Below are positions 53,189 to 61,695 of a stretch of DNA of 64,000 nucleotides, in pieces (the stretch's first letter is position 1; every line of letters begins with the position of its first letter). The translations under genes and the position numbers were made by a program. The notes below the pieces were generated by a model. That model did not search any database, had not been told where the DNA came from, and saw only the letters and a program-made list of their open reading frames with translations. The stretch spans positions 1-64,000 of the forward strand of contig NZ_LZSO01000038.1 in NCBI RefSeq assembly GCF_001665785.1. The letters run 5' to 3'. This stretch comes from Mycolicibacterium peregrinum (lineage in GTDB: Bacteria; Actinomycetota; Actinomycetes; Mycobacteriales; Mycobacteriaceae).

Positions 53189-54004
53189 ATGGCCAATCCG
53201 TTCGTCAAGGCATGGAAGTACCTGATGGCGCTGTTCAGCTCCAAGGTCGACGAATATGCCGACCCGAAGGTGCAGATCCAGCAGGCCATCGAGGACGCGC
53301 AGCGGCAACACCAGGCCCTGACCCAACAGGCCGCCCAGGTCATCGGCAACCAGCGCCAGCTCGAGATGCGGCTCAGCCGGCAGCTCGCCGACATCGAGAA
53401 GCTGCAGGTCAATGTCCGCCAGGCGCTGACGCTGGCCGATCAGGCCACTGCGGCCGGCGACGCGGCCAAGGCCACCGAGTACAACAACGCCGCCGAGGCG
53501 TTCGCCGCTCAGCTCGTCACCGGCGAGCAGAGCGTCGAGGACCTCAAGGGTCTGCACGATCAGGCCCTGCAGGCCGCCGCGCAGGCCAAGAAGGCCGTCG
53601 AGCAGAACGCGATGATGCTGCAGCAGAAGATCGCCGAGCGCACCAAGCTGCTGTCCCAGCTCGAGCAGGCAAAGATGCAGGAGCAGGTCAGTGCCTCGCT
53701 CCGCTCCATGAGTGAGGTCGCCGCACCGGGCAACACCCCGAGCCTCGACGAGGTTCGCGACAAGATCGAGCGCCGCTACGCCAACGCCATCGGCCAGGCC
53801 GAGCTGGCCCAGAACTCGGTGCAGGGCCGCATGATGGAGGTGCAGCAGGCCAGCGTCCAGATGGCCGGCCATTCCCGGCTCGAGCAGATCCGGGCGTCGA
53901 TGCGCGGTGATGCACTGCCCAGCGGCGGAGCCGCCCCGGCCACGCCCGCCGCACCGGCGACCAATCAGACGCCTGCCACCCCCGAAAACCCGCTCGGCCA
54001 GTAG
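53189..54004 (+). CDS. pspA: PspA/IM30-family protein (35 kDa antigen)
   Basis: 271 residues, almost entirely coiled coil after a short amphipathic N-terminal helix (ANPFVKAWKYLMALFSSKVDEYADPKVQIQQAIEDAQ-type start). The C-terminal ~40 residues are Pro/Ala-rich. Forms oligomers that protect the inner membrane under envelope stress. It lies between clgR and pspM as in M. tuberculosis Rv2745c-Rv2743c. Confidence 0.95.
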   Translation: MANPFVKAWKYLMALFSSKVDEYADPKVQIQQAIEDAQRQHQALTQQAAQVIGNQRQLEMRLSRQLADIEKLQVNVRQALTLADQATAAGDAAKATEYNNAAEAFAAQLVTGEQSVEDLKGLHDQALQAAAQAKKAVEQNAMMLQQKIAERTKLLSQLEQAKMQEQVSASLRSMSEVAAPGNTPSLDEVRDKIERRYANAIGQAELAQNSVQGRMMEVQQASVQMAGHSRLEQIRASMRGDALPSGGAAPATPAAPATNQTPATPENPLGQ

Positions 54005-54012
54005 AGATTCGA

Positions 54013-54843
54013 GTGTCCCAGATCATGGCTACCAAGACCGGTCGACCCGACGCCTGGAAATCGTTGGTGCAACGGGGGATCGATACCGCGGCAGACCTGT
54101 CCGGGGCACTGACCGAAAAGCTCAGCGCCGCCGCCGATCCGCGCGCAAAGCTGCTGCGCAAGCGGCGGTGGGCGCTGCGCTTCGGGGTGTTCTTCACCCT
54201 GGCCACCGGGTTCTGGGTGCTTGTGACGGCGCTGCTGGCGTCGTGGAGCACACCGGTCTGGGGCCTGATCATCACCGGCGCGATCGCGGCCGGTGCGGCG
54301 TTCCCCGCAACGTTGTTCTGGCTGCGCTACCGCTGGCTGCGCGCGGAACCACTGCCGGCGGAGCGGCCGGTCTCGGGACGTCGGTTACCACCGTGGGGCT
54401 CGGCCGCCCGTCAGCCCATGTCAGCGCTGATGGCCTCTGAGCGGGGCATGTTCTCGTTGCTCGGCGTGCTTGAACGCGGGCGGATGCTGCCCGCCGACGA
54501 ACTGCGCGAACTGACCATGGTGGCCAATCAGACCGCGCGGACCATGGCGGCCACCGCCACCGAGGTGGTCTCGATGGAGCGCGCGATCAGCAACGCTCCG
54601 CAGTCGCGCCAGCATCTGGTGCCCACTATCAATGCCTTCACCGCTCAGCTCGGTCAGGGCGTGCGGCAGTACAACGAAATGGTCACTGCCGCAGCGCAAC
54701 TCGTATCCACGGTGAACGGTGGCCAAAGTGCGGCGTCGCCGTTGTCTCAGCAGCGCTACCGCAACGAGTTGACCGGCGCCACCGATCGTCTGGTCGGCTG
54801 GGCGCAGGCGTTCGACGAACTCGGTCAGCTGCGCCGCGCATGA
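54013..54843 (+). CDS. pspM: PspA-associated membrane protein PspM
   Basis: 276 residues. Two adjacent membrane helices near 60-110 (FGVFFTLATGFWVLVTALLAS; WGLIITGAIAAGAAFPATLFW) precede a long cytoplasmic helical domain. It corresponds to Rv2743c, which binds PspA at the membrane. GTG 54013 is 8 bases after pspA; ATG 54025 is an alternative. No PspN (Rv2742c) equivalent follows. Confidence 0.88.
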   Translation: MSQIMATKTGRPDAWKSLVQRGIDTAADLSGALTEKLSAAADPRAKLLRKRRWALRFGVFFTLATGFWVLVTALLASWSTPVWGLIITGAIAAGAAFPATLFWLRYRWLRAEPLPAERPVSGRRLPPWGSAARQPMSALMASERGMFSLLGVLERGRMLPADELRELTMVANQTARTMAATATEVVSMERAISNAPQSRQHLVPTINAFTAQLGQGVRQYNEMVTAAAQLVSTVNGGQSAASPLSQQRYRNELTGATDRLVGWAQAFDELGQLRRA

Positions 54844-54850
54844 CTTGCTG

Positions 54851-55285
54851 TTACAGGGACGTGCGCAGCGACGGCACGACCACACCGACGAGGCCGCGCA
54901 CCGTTGCCTTGACCATGTCGAACATGTCGAAATAGTCCCGCCACAGCGTGATTCGGCCTTCGTGCACCTCGAACACCCCGCACACCCAGAACTGCAGGCG
55001 CATGGGCCCGAATGTGAGGGCATCGGTGCGCTCGGTGAGTACGGCGGCACCGTCGGCGGCGATCCGGTGGATCTTCACCTCGAAGCCCATCCAGGCCGGC
55101 ATCGACCGGAACAGCTTCACTGCGCGGTTGCGGCCGTAGATGGTCGGGAAACCGACATTCTGGTAGACGAGGTTCTGCGCCAGCGCCGTCTCGGCGGTGT
55201 CGAAGTCCTGCTCCTGCAGCGCGTTGAGGAACGTCTCGACCGTGGCGGTCGGAGTCTGCGTTGCGGTGGTGGATTGGTCAGGCAT
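54851..55285 (-). CDS. ephG: Limonene-1,2-epoxide hydrolase-like protein (EphG type)
   Basis: 144 residues with the SnoaL/LEH cone-shaped fold. Catalytic elements of the LEH type: the Tyr/Asn of LVYQNVGFPTIYGR, the Arg and Asp in LTERTDAL, and the Asp in WRDYFDMFD. Corresponds to Rv2740, reported as an epoxide hydrolase in M. tuberculosis. It is convergent with pspM, 7 bases apart. Confidence 0.88.
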   Translation of the reverse strand: MPDQSTTATQTPTATVETFLNALQEQDFDTAETALAQNLVYQNVGFPTIYGRNRAVKLFRSMPAWMGFEVKIHRIAADGAAVLTERTDALTFGPMRLQFWVCGVFEVHEGRITLWRDYFDMFDMVKATVRGLVGVVVPSLRTSL

Positions 55286-55326
55286 GCCCGAAGCCTAGTG
55301 CGGGATGGCTGTGGCAGGGTAGGCCG

Positions 55327-56499
55327 GTGCGCGTAGCTGTGGTCGCCGGACCCGATCCCGGACATGCCTTCCCGGCTCTTGCGTTGTGCCTGAAGTTCCT
55401 CGCCGCGGGGGATACCCCGACGCTGCTGACCGGGGTGGAGTGGCTCGATACCGCGCGGGCGGCCGGGGTCGACGCACGAGAGCTCGCCGGTCTCGATCCT
55501 GCCGACGGTGACGACGACGCCGACGCCGGGGCCAAGATTCACGTACGTGCCGGACGCATGGCGGAACTCAACGTCCCCGGATTGCGCGAACTGCGCCCGG
55601 ACCTGGTGGTTTCCGATGTGATCACCGCCTGTGGCGGCCTGGCTGCCGAGCTGCTCGGATTGCCGTGGGTAGAGCTCAACCCACATCCGCTGTACCTGCC
55701 GTCGAAGGGGTTGCCGCCGCTCGGCAGCGGGCTGGCCCCGGGCGTCGGTATCCGGGGGCGTCTCCGCGACATCGTCATGCGGGCCCTGACCGCGCGATCT
55801 GTGCGGGCTGGCCTGGCCGAGCGGGCCGCAGTACGCGCAGCGATCGGCCTGCCCGCGGGGGACCCCGGCCCCTTGCGTCGCTTGATCGCCACCCTGCCCG
55901 CACTGGAGGTGCCGCGCCCGGACTGGCCGGCCGAGGCCGTGGTGGTCGGTCCGCTGCACTTCGAACCGACCGAGGCGGTGCTGACCGTGCCGCCGGGCTC
56001 GGGTCCGGTGGTGATGGTGGCGCCCTCTACTGCGACCACCGGGACGCAGGGGATGGCCGAACTGGTGCTGGAGTCGCTGCGCCCGGGGCAGACGCTGCCC
56101 GAGGGGGCACGCGTGGTGGTGTCGCGTCTCGGCGGACCCGACGTGGAGGTGCCGCCGTGGGCGGCGGTGGGGCTCGGCCGTCAGGACCAGCTGCTGTCGC
56201 ACGCCGATCTGGTGATCTGCGGTGGCGGGCACGGCCTGGTGTCCAAGGCGCTGCTGGCAGGTGTGCCGATGGTGGTGGTGCCGGGGGGCGGCGATCAGTG
56301 GGAGATCGCCAATCGCGTTGTGCGTCAAGGCAGTGCGCAGCTGGTGCGGCCCCTTTCCGGGGCGGCGCTCACCGCGGCGGTCGACACCGTGCTCGGGGCA
56401 TCGTCCTACCGTGCGGCCGCTGTGCGCGCCGGCGCCTCGATCGCCGAGGTGGCAGATCCGGTACGGGTGTGCCATGACGCGCTGGCGGGCACTGGGTAG
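55327..56499 (+). CDS. UGT-type glycosyltransferase (Rv2739c-like)
   Basis: 390 residues, GT1/GT-B fold. The N-terminal acceptor domain begins VAVVAGPDPGHAFPALALCLKF; the C-terminal donor domain has ADLVICGGGHGLVSKALLAGVPMVVVPGGGDQWEIANRV, the nucleotide-sugar motif. GTG 55327 is the family start. The sugar and acceptor are unknown. It lies 9 bases before the DUF3046 gene. Confidence 0.9.
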   Translation: MRVAVVAGPDPGHAFPALALCLKFLAAGDTPTLLTGVEWLDTARAAGVDARELAGLDPADGDDDADAGAKIHVRAGRMAELNVPGLRELRPDLVVSDVITACGGLAAELLGLPWVELNPHPLYLPSKGLPPLGSGLAPGVGIRGRLRDIVMRALTARSVRAGLAERAAVRAAIGLPAGDPGPLRRLIATLPALEVPRPDWPAEAVVVGPLHFEPTEAVLTVPPGSGPVVMVAPSTATTGTQGMAELVLESLRPGQTLPEGARVVVSRLGGPDVEVPPWAAVGLGRQDQLLSHADLVICGGGHGLVSKALLAGVPMVVVPGGGDQWEIANRVVRQGSAQLVRPLSGAALTAAVDTVLGASSYRAAAVRAGASIAEVADPVRVCHDALAGTG

Positions 56500-56508
56500 G
56501 TTGGGCCC

Positions 56509-56703
56509 GTGCGGTTGACGGAATTCCATGAGCTCGTGGACGGCCAATTCGGCGCGATGCGGGGTCGTTCGCTGCTCGTCGACCATGTGCTGGCGGCCCT
56601 CGACGGACGTACTGCCGCGCAGGCCATCGAGGACGGGGTGGAGCCCCGCAGTGTGTGGCGGGCATTGTGTGCGGACTTCGACGTCCCGCGTGAGCAGTGG
56701 TGA
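56509..56703 (+). CDS. DUF3046 protein (Rv2738c-like)
   Basis: 64 residues, small helical protein (RLTEFHELVDGQFGAMRGRS, then VWRALCADFDVPREQW). In mycobacteria it lies just upstream of recA. Here recA is not within the next 7 kb; a hydrogenase maturation cluster follows instead. The function is unknown. Confidence 0.9.
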   Translation: MRLTEFHELVDGQFGAMRGRSLLVDHVLAALDGRTAAQAIEDGVEPRSVWRALCADFDVPREQW

Positions 56704-56763
56704 ACAACCACCGGTGAGCTGACGGGTCTTTTCCCCGCCGCCGATTCGGCGTATACCGGAGTC

Positions 56764-56967
56764 ATGGGTCTTGGTGACCATCCGATGCGGACGCCTCTTT
56801 ACGGTGTCCTGCTGGTGATCGCAGCAGTGCTGCTGTGCTGGTTGGTCGCGTCCACTCTGAGCGGGTGGCCGGCCGCCCTCGGGTACTTCCTGGCCATCGC
56901 CGTCGGCGCGTTCGGCTTCGTGATGACGCTGCGGGATCTCGACAACTTCCCGAACTGGCGTCGCTGA
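56764..56967 (+). CDS. Small two-helix membrane protein
   Basis: 67 residues with two hydrophobic helices (TPLYGVLLVIAAVLLCWLVA; AALGYFLAIAVGAFGFVM) and a charged end (RDLDNFPNWRR). Family not recognised. It ends 8 bases from the convergent hypD stop. Confidence 0.65.
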   Translation: MGLGDHPMRTPLYGVLLVIAAVLLCWLVASTLSGWPAALGYFLAIAVGAFGFVMTLRDLDNFPNWRR

Positions 56968-56975
56968 CCCCATCG

Positions 56976-58100
56976 CTAATGCCGCAGCAACAGCTGTGCA
57001 GTTTCTCTGTGCAATCTGCCGAAGTTGTAGTAGGCCGCGCAGGCGCCCTCCGGGGACACCATGCAGGTGCCGATTGGGGTTTCCGGTGTGCAGGCCGTTC
57101 CGAAGACCTTGCATTCCCATGGCTTGATGACGCCCTTGAGCACCTCACCGCACTGGCAGGCCTTGGGGTCGGCAACCCGTACCCCGGGCATCTCGAAGAT
57201 GAGCTCGGCGTCGTAGCCGGCGTAGTCGGGATGGATCTTGAGCGCGCTCTGCGAGATGAAGCCGAGCCCGCGCCATTCGAAGTGCGGCCGTAGTTCGAAT
57301 GTCTCGGCCATCAGCTTCAGTGCAGCGGTGTTGCCTTCCGGCCGCACCACGCGGGTGTACTGGTTCTCCACCTCGCAGCGGCCGTCGCGGATCTGGCGCA
57401 GCAGCATGTGCACCGAGGCCAGGATGTCGAGCGGTTCGAAGCCCGCCACCACGATTGGCTTGTGGTAGACGGCCGGGACGAAGCGGTAGGGGCGCAGACC
57501 CACCACGGTCGAGACGTGACCGGGCCCCAGGAATCCCGAAAGCCGCAGGTCGGGTGACTCCAGGATGGCTTTGATCGGCGGGACGATCGTGACGTGGTTG
57601 CAGAACACGCTGAAGTTGTCGACGCCGAGTGCGCGGGCGCGCACCAGCGTGACGGCGGTGGACGGCGCCGTCGTCTCGAACCCGACCGCGAAGAACACCA
57701 CATGGCGTTCGGGGTTGTCGCGGGCGATCTTGAGCGCGTCGAGCGGTGAGTAGACGAACCGGACGTCGGCGCCGCGGGCCTTGGCCTCGATGAGGTTGCC
57801 GTTGGATCCGGGCACCCGCATCATGTCGCCGAACGTGGTGAAGATGACGCCGGGCTGTTCGGCCAGCCACATGGCGTCGTCCACCCGGCCCATGGGGATC
57901 ACGCACACCGGGCATCCGGGCCCGTGGACCAGTTCGATCGACTCGGGGAGCAGATGCTCGATGCCGTGCCGGTAGATGGTGTGGGTGTGGCCGCCGCAGA
58001 CCTCCATGAACTTGAACTCGTCGCCTGCGGCGAGTTCGGTGATCGCTTTCACCAGGGCACGAGCGGCCGCCGGGTCCCGGAATTCGTCGACGAACTTCAT
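56976..58100 (-). CDS. hypD: Hydrogenase maturation protein HypD
   Basis: 374 residues. An iron-sulfur scaffold that with HypC carries the Fe(CN)2CO group during assembly of the [NiFe] active site. Motifs: MEVCGGHTHTIYRHG, VHGPGCPVCVIP, FAVGFETTAPSTA, CNHVTIVPP, and the C-terminal Cys cluster (CQCGEVLKG, ECKVFGTACTPETPIGTCMVS). ATG 58100. Last gene of the leftward hyp operon. Confidence 0.97.
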   Translation of the reverse strand: MKFVDEFRDPAAARALVKAITELAAGDEFKFMEVCGGHTHTIYRHGIEHLLPESIELVHGPGCPVCVIPMGRVDDAMWLAEQPGVIFTTFGDMMRVPGSNGNLIEAKARGADVRFVYSPLDALKIARDNPERHVVFFAVGFETTAPSTAVTLVRARALGVDNFSVFCNHVTIVPPIKAILESPDLRLSGFLGPGHVSTVVGLRPYRFVPAVYHKPIVVAGFEPLDILASVHMLLRQIRDGRCEVENQYTRVVRPEGNTAALKLMAETFELRPHFEWRGLGFISQSALKIHPDYAGYDAELIFEMPGVRVADPKACQCGEVLKGVIKPWECKVFGTACTPETPIGTCMVSPEGACAAYYNFGRLHRETAQLLLRH

Positions 58101-58117
58101 GCGGACACCTCTTTGCT

Positions 58118-58390
58118 TCAGGCGATTTCGGAGGAATTGAAGGCGTCGATCTCCGTCGTGTAGTCGGCGCCCATTTTCTGGACCTGATCGAGCGTCAGCG
58201 TCGCCTCGCGCTCGTCGATCTTGGCCATCGCGAACCCGACGTGCACCAGTACCCAGTCGCCGACCCTCAGGTTGTCGTCGGCGAGCAGACGCACGCTGAT
58301 GACCCGGCGTACCCCGTTGACATCCACCTTGGCGAGGTGGGCCTCGGCGTCGACGATGTCGACGACCTGGCCGGGAATGCCCAGACACAT
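58118..58390 (-). CDS. hypC: Hydrogenase chaperone HypC
   Basis: 90 residues. Begins MCLGIPGQVVDI with the essential Cys 2, then the OB-fold (AKVDVNGVRRVISVRLL, VGDWVLVHVGFAMAKID). It partners HypD and the hydrogenase large-subunit precursor. It lies between hypE and hypD, 17 bases from each neighbour. Confidence 0.96.
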   Translation of the reverse strand: MCLGIPGQVVDIVDAEAHLAKVDVNGVRRVISVRLLADDNLRVGDWVLVHVGFAMAKIDEREATLTLDQVQKMGADYTTEIDAFNSSEIA

Positions 58391-58407
58391 GGGACTGCTC
58401 CTTTCAC

Positions 58408-59508
58408 CTAACAGATCCTGGGGAGCGGATCGCCCACGAGCATGTCGACGATCCGGCTGCCGCCGAAAGCGGTACGCAGCGCGACGATCCCGGGCGGCTC
58501 TGCGACGATCTCGCCGACCACCGTGGCCCGGGCGCCCTGTGGATGCGCGTGCAGCGCGGTGACCGCGGCGTCAGCCTCGTCGGCCGGGACGATCGCGAGG
58601 AATTTTCCTTCGTTCGCGACGTAGAGGGGGTCGATGCCCAGTAGGTCACAGGCACCCGCGACCTGCGGCTCGATGGGTATGCGGTCCTCGTCGAGGATCA
58701 CCGCGAACGGTGAGTCCTTGGCCAGCTCGTTGCACACCGTGCCGACACCCCCGCGGGTGGCGTCGCGCATCCACCGGGTGGATGGTGCGGCGGCCAGCAG
58801 GATCTCGACGAGTTCGTGTAGAGGCGCGGTGTCAGAGACGATATCGGCGTCGATGGCCAGGTCACCGCGGGCCAGCATGACCGCCATTCCGTGGTCGCCG
58901 ATCGTGCCCGAGAGCAGGACCCGGTCCCCGGAGCGGACGTCATCCCGCGACAACCGTCTGCCCGCGGGCACGATTCCGACCCCGGCGGTGCAGATGTACA
59001 TGCCGTCGGCGGCGCCCTTACCGACGACTTTCGTGTCGCCCGTGACGATCTGGACTCCGGCCCGCGCGGCGGCCTCGCTCATGTCGGCGACGATCTCGCG
59101 CAACTCCTCGATGGCGAAGCCCTCCTCGATGACGAAGCCTGCCGAGAGCCATTGCGGGCGGGCGCCCGAGACAGCCAGGTCGTTGATGGTTCCGTGTACG
59201 GCGACGTGCCCGATCGAACCGCCCGGGAAGCGATGGGGCGCAACCACATACGAATCGGTGGAGAACGCCAGCGTGTCGCCGGACGGGGTACGCAGCAGGG
59301 CGGCGTCCCCGAGCTGCTCGAGCTCGGCGTTGCGGAACGCCTCGACGAAGACCGCATCGACCAGTGCTGCCGACGATTTCCCGCCGGCGCCGTGCGCCAA
59401 GGTCACGACCTCGTCGATCAGGCGCGGGCGCCGCTGCCGGAACTTCTCGATTCGCTCCAGCACGCGGTCCTCGCGTTGGGCTGCGGTCGAGGCGGCGACG
59501 GTGCTCAT
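58408..59508 (-). CDS. hypE: Hydrogenase maturation protein HypE
   Basis: 366 residues. PurM-like ATP-binding fold (LAHGAGGKSSAALVD, GGSIGHVAVHGTINDLAVSGA, MRDATRGGVGTVCNEL). The C terminus ends PRIC, the Cys that receives carbamoyl from HypF and is dehydrated to thiocyanate, the source of cyanide ligands. ATG 59508 overlaps the SIS gene stop (ATGA). Confidence 0.97.
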   Translation of the reverse strand: MSTVAASTAAQREDRVLERIEKFRQRRPRLIDEVVTLAHGAGGKSSAALVDAVFVEAFRNAELEQLGDAALLRTPSGDTLAFSTDSYVVAPHRFPGGSIGHVAVHGTINDLAVSGARPQWLSAGFVIEEGFAIEELREIVADMSEAAARAGVQIVTGDTKVVGKGAADGMYICTAGVGIVPAGRRLSRDDVRSGDRVLLSGTIGDHGMAVMLARGDLAIDADIVSDTAPLHELVEILLAAAPSTRWMRDATRGGVGTVCNELAKDSPFAVILDEDRIPIEPQVAGACDLLGIDPLYVANEGKFLAIVPADEADAAVTALHAHPQGARATVVGEIVAEPPGIVALRTAFGGSRIVDMLVGDPLPRIC

Positions 59509-60179
59509 GATGCGTACGCCCGTGCCATGTGGTCCTGCACCACTGTCCACAGCCGATAACCGAGCACCGCGTGGCTCTCCTGGATGCGGTGAATGCTCTG
59601 GCTGTGCACCGTGAAACAGAAGTCCAGATCCCCGGACTCCCCGGCCACGATCGCCATTCGTCCGCCGTCGTGCCCGGAGAACCCGATGGTCAGCACGCCG
59701 CGCAACTTGGCCTCGTCGATGGCCGTCATGAGGTCTTCGGAGTTGCCCGACGTGGACAGGGCGATGGCGATGTCGCGATCGCGGGCGTGCGCGATGATCT
59801 GGCGTTTGAAGATCAGGTCGAAACCCACGTCGTTGCCCAGCGCGGTGACCACCGCCTCGTCGGCGGCGAGTGACCAGGCCGCCACCGGTCTTCCCCTCGC
59901 GGGCCGGCTGAACAGGGAGGCCAGGGTGGCCGCGTCGGTGGAGCTGCCACCGTTTCCCAGGGTGTACAGGCGGCCCCCGCGCAGGAAGCGGTCGGCCATG
60001 ACGGCCCCGGCCGCGTTCAGGCCTTCGGTGTACTCCTGTAGTGATTCCTGTTGCAGCCGTGCGCTTTCAGCGGCTTTGCCGCGTGCCGAGGCTGCCAGGT
60101 CGTCGAGCAGCGCTCGGACGTCGGTCTCTTCGGATTCGATGAACGGATAGAGGAAGCCGGTGCTCTCCGTGTCGGTCAT
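59505..60179 (-). CDS. SIS-domain protein (phosphoheptose isomerase-like) in hyp operon
   Basis: 224 residues. The SIS fold is clear: RLYTLGNGGSSTDAATLASLF, ALSTSGNSEDLMTAIDEAKLRG, and a C-terminal helix SIHRIQESHAVLGYRLW typical of GmhA-like proteins. No lipopolysaccharide heptose pathway is expected in mycobacteria, so a role in hydrogenase maturation or its regulation is inferred from the operon. It is coupled to hypE by ATGA and 4 bases from the next gene. Confidence 0.88.
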   Translation of the reverse strand: MTDTESTGFLYPFIESEETDVRALLDDLAASARGKAAESARLQQESLQEYTEGLNAAGAVMADRFLRGGRLYTLGNGGSSTDAATLASLFSRPARGRPVAAWSLAADEAVVTALGNDVGFDLIFKRQIIAHARDRDIAIALSTSGNSEDLMTAIDEAKLRGVLTIGFSGHDGGRMAIVAGESGDLDFCFTVHSQSIHRIQESHAVLGYRLWTVVQDHMARAYAS

Positions 60180-60183
60180 GACT

Positions 60184-60945
60184 TCACCTGCCTTCCTCCG
60201 GAAGCGCGATCGCCGTCCCCGCGTGGATCAGGATCAGGTCGTTGACGGTGACCCGTTCGAGCATGGCGCTGTCCACCCATTCCTCTCCGGCAGCGCTGCG
60301 GACCAATGCCCGCCCACCGGCTTCGGTAGGGGCGATCACGACTTCGGCCAGACGGCCTTCGTCACCGCACGTGACGCAGGCCGGGCCGGTGTCCTCGGGT
60401 GCGGGCGTCAACAGGCCGGGGTGTTCGAAGCACACGTGGGTGAGCTCCCACAACAGGTGGTAGATCAGGACGAACCGGCCGGTGGCCGGGACCATCGGGT
60501 CATCGGAATCGACCCACAGGACGTGGTGGGCGGCGCCAGTCGGAGGACGTGGGCCGCAGCCGATCCACACCGTCGTGACACCCCATGCGGCGGCTCGCCG
60601 CATGGCATCGACCGCCGCCGGCTGGTCGGCCGAGGCCACCGCCAGGAGCAGATCTCCGGGCTGACTGGCGACCCTGGCCTGGGCCACCGGATCGGGTTCG
60701 ACCAGCGCGACCGAGGGCAGCGCGCGCTTGCCGACGATGACCGGGTGGACGAACTCGACGGCCACGTGATGTGCGTGGGGTTCCCATTGGGGCGCAATGA
60801 CCCAGAGTGTGGCGCCGTCGTGGAACTTTCGGGCCACATCCAGTGCTGCCGACGCCAGATCGGCGGCCAGGTCCGTGTCCACGAAAGGCGCACCCGGAGG
60901 GCCGGTAACGGTCGGTGTGGTGACGGCAGGTGTCGTGGTACTCAT
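60184..60945 (-). CDS. SIS-like domain fused to a HypC/HupF-type chaperone domain
   Basis: 253 residues. Residues about 20-170 resemble a SIS/GmhA fold (DLASAALDVARKFHDGATLWVI; GDLLLAVASADQPAAVDAMRRAA). The last ~70 residues match HypC/HupF (GPACVTCGDEGRLAEVVIAP, then LERVTVNDLILIHAGTAI), with a C-x-x-C replacing the N-terminal Met-Cys. It is a second HypC-like factor in the operon, possibly the hydrogenase-specific one. ATG 60945 overlaps the preceding stop. Confidence 0.85.
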   Translation of the reverse strand: MSTTTPAVTTPTVTGPPGAPFVDTDLAADLASAALDVARKFHDGATLWVIAPQWEPHAHHVAVEFVHPVIVGKRALPSVALVEPDPVAQARVASQPGDLLLAVASADQPAAVDAMRRAAAWGVTTVWIGCGPRPPTGAAHHVLWVDSDDPMVPATGRFVLIYHLLWELTHVCFEHPGLLTPAPEDTGPACVTCGDEGRLAEVVIAPTEAGGRALVRSAAGEEWVDSAMLERVTVNDLILIHAGTAIALPEEGR

Positions 60946-61691
60946 GGTCGACCTCCTGTGTTGACCAGGTCGAGGGTGGCGCGAGTGGCGTCGGCCAGCG
61001 CCGTGGCCTCGCCGGGTGGCAGCGTGTCGCACACCCAATCCCAGTGCGCGGACACGGTGTCACCCGGTGCGGGCATGTTCGTCAGGGACTTTCCGTCCCG
61101 GCTCCACCGGATCCGTTCGGTGACGGGCGCACCGATCGTGAGGCGACTGTCGTCCAGGACCAACGGGCAGGACTCGACGACGACATGCTCTTTCTCGACC
61201 GCTGCGACTGTGCCCCAACGAATCCGACAGTTCTGTAGAACCTTCAACGCGGTGCCCGGATCCCGGTCAAGGAACCGGATCCACGGGTACACGACGAACA
61301 CGTGGAAGCTGTGGTGGGCCAGTACCGCGCCGACAGTCATCCCGGCAGCGGACACGGTGTCGAGCCCTCCGGTCACCTGACCATGGAACGCCGCGCGCAA
61401 CCGGGCCAGCAGGATGCCCGGATCCACCCGGTCCAGGAGCGGTCCGCCGACCCAATAGCCCCGAACCACCTCGGCGTCGAGCGGGTCGGCACCGATCGCC
61501 TCGGCGATGGAGTGCAGATACGGCCATGCGCCATCGAATTCCTTTGCATGTGACGCCAACTCGTCTGTGTTGGCCCCGGGTGCGGTTGCCGGGCCTGTGG
61601 GGCCGCAGTAGCCGAGTTCGTTGGGTGGGAAGGCATACCGGGCGAACAGCCGGTAGCCGGTGGGCAGTTGCTGTGTCGGCAGTGCGGTCAC
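60942..61691 (-). CDS. DUF6390-type hydrogenase-associated protein
   Basis: 249 residues, soluble, no known catalytic motif (YRLFARYAFPPNELGYCGPTG; VVRGYWVGGPLLDRVDPGILLARL; AVLAHHSFHVFVVYPW). Such proteins accompany actinobacterial [NiFe]-hydrogenase clusters. GTG 61691 is preferred because GGGGTGA lies 5 bases upstream; ATG 61706 is an alternative that would overlap hypF. It overlaps the next gene by ATGA. Confidence 0.8.
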   Translation of the reverse strand: MTALPTQQLPTGYRLFARYAFPPNELGYCGPTGPATAPGANTDELASHAKEFDGAWPYLHSIAEAIGADPLDAEVVRGYWVGGPLLDRVDPGILLARLRAAFHGQVTGGLDTVSAAGMTVGAVLAHHSFHVFVVYPWIRFLDRDPGTALKVLQNCRIRWGTVAAVEKEHVVVESCPLVLDDSRLTIGAPVTERIRWSRDGKSLTNMPAPGDTVSAHWDWVCDTLPPGEATALADATRATLDLVNTGGRP

Positions 61692-61695
61692 GGCT

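Noticed and set aside
55117..57120. 667-residue minus-strand frame across the glycosyltransferase
   Set aside because: Only its C-terminal part coincides with the epoxide hydrolase region in another frame; the rest is a His/Gln/Arg-rich shadow.
59505..60179. LPS heptose biosynthesis enzyme GmhA
   Set aside because: The SIS fold is GmhA-like, but the gene is locked in a hyp operon and mycobacteria do not make heptose LPS.
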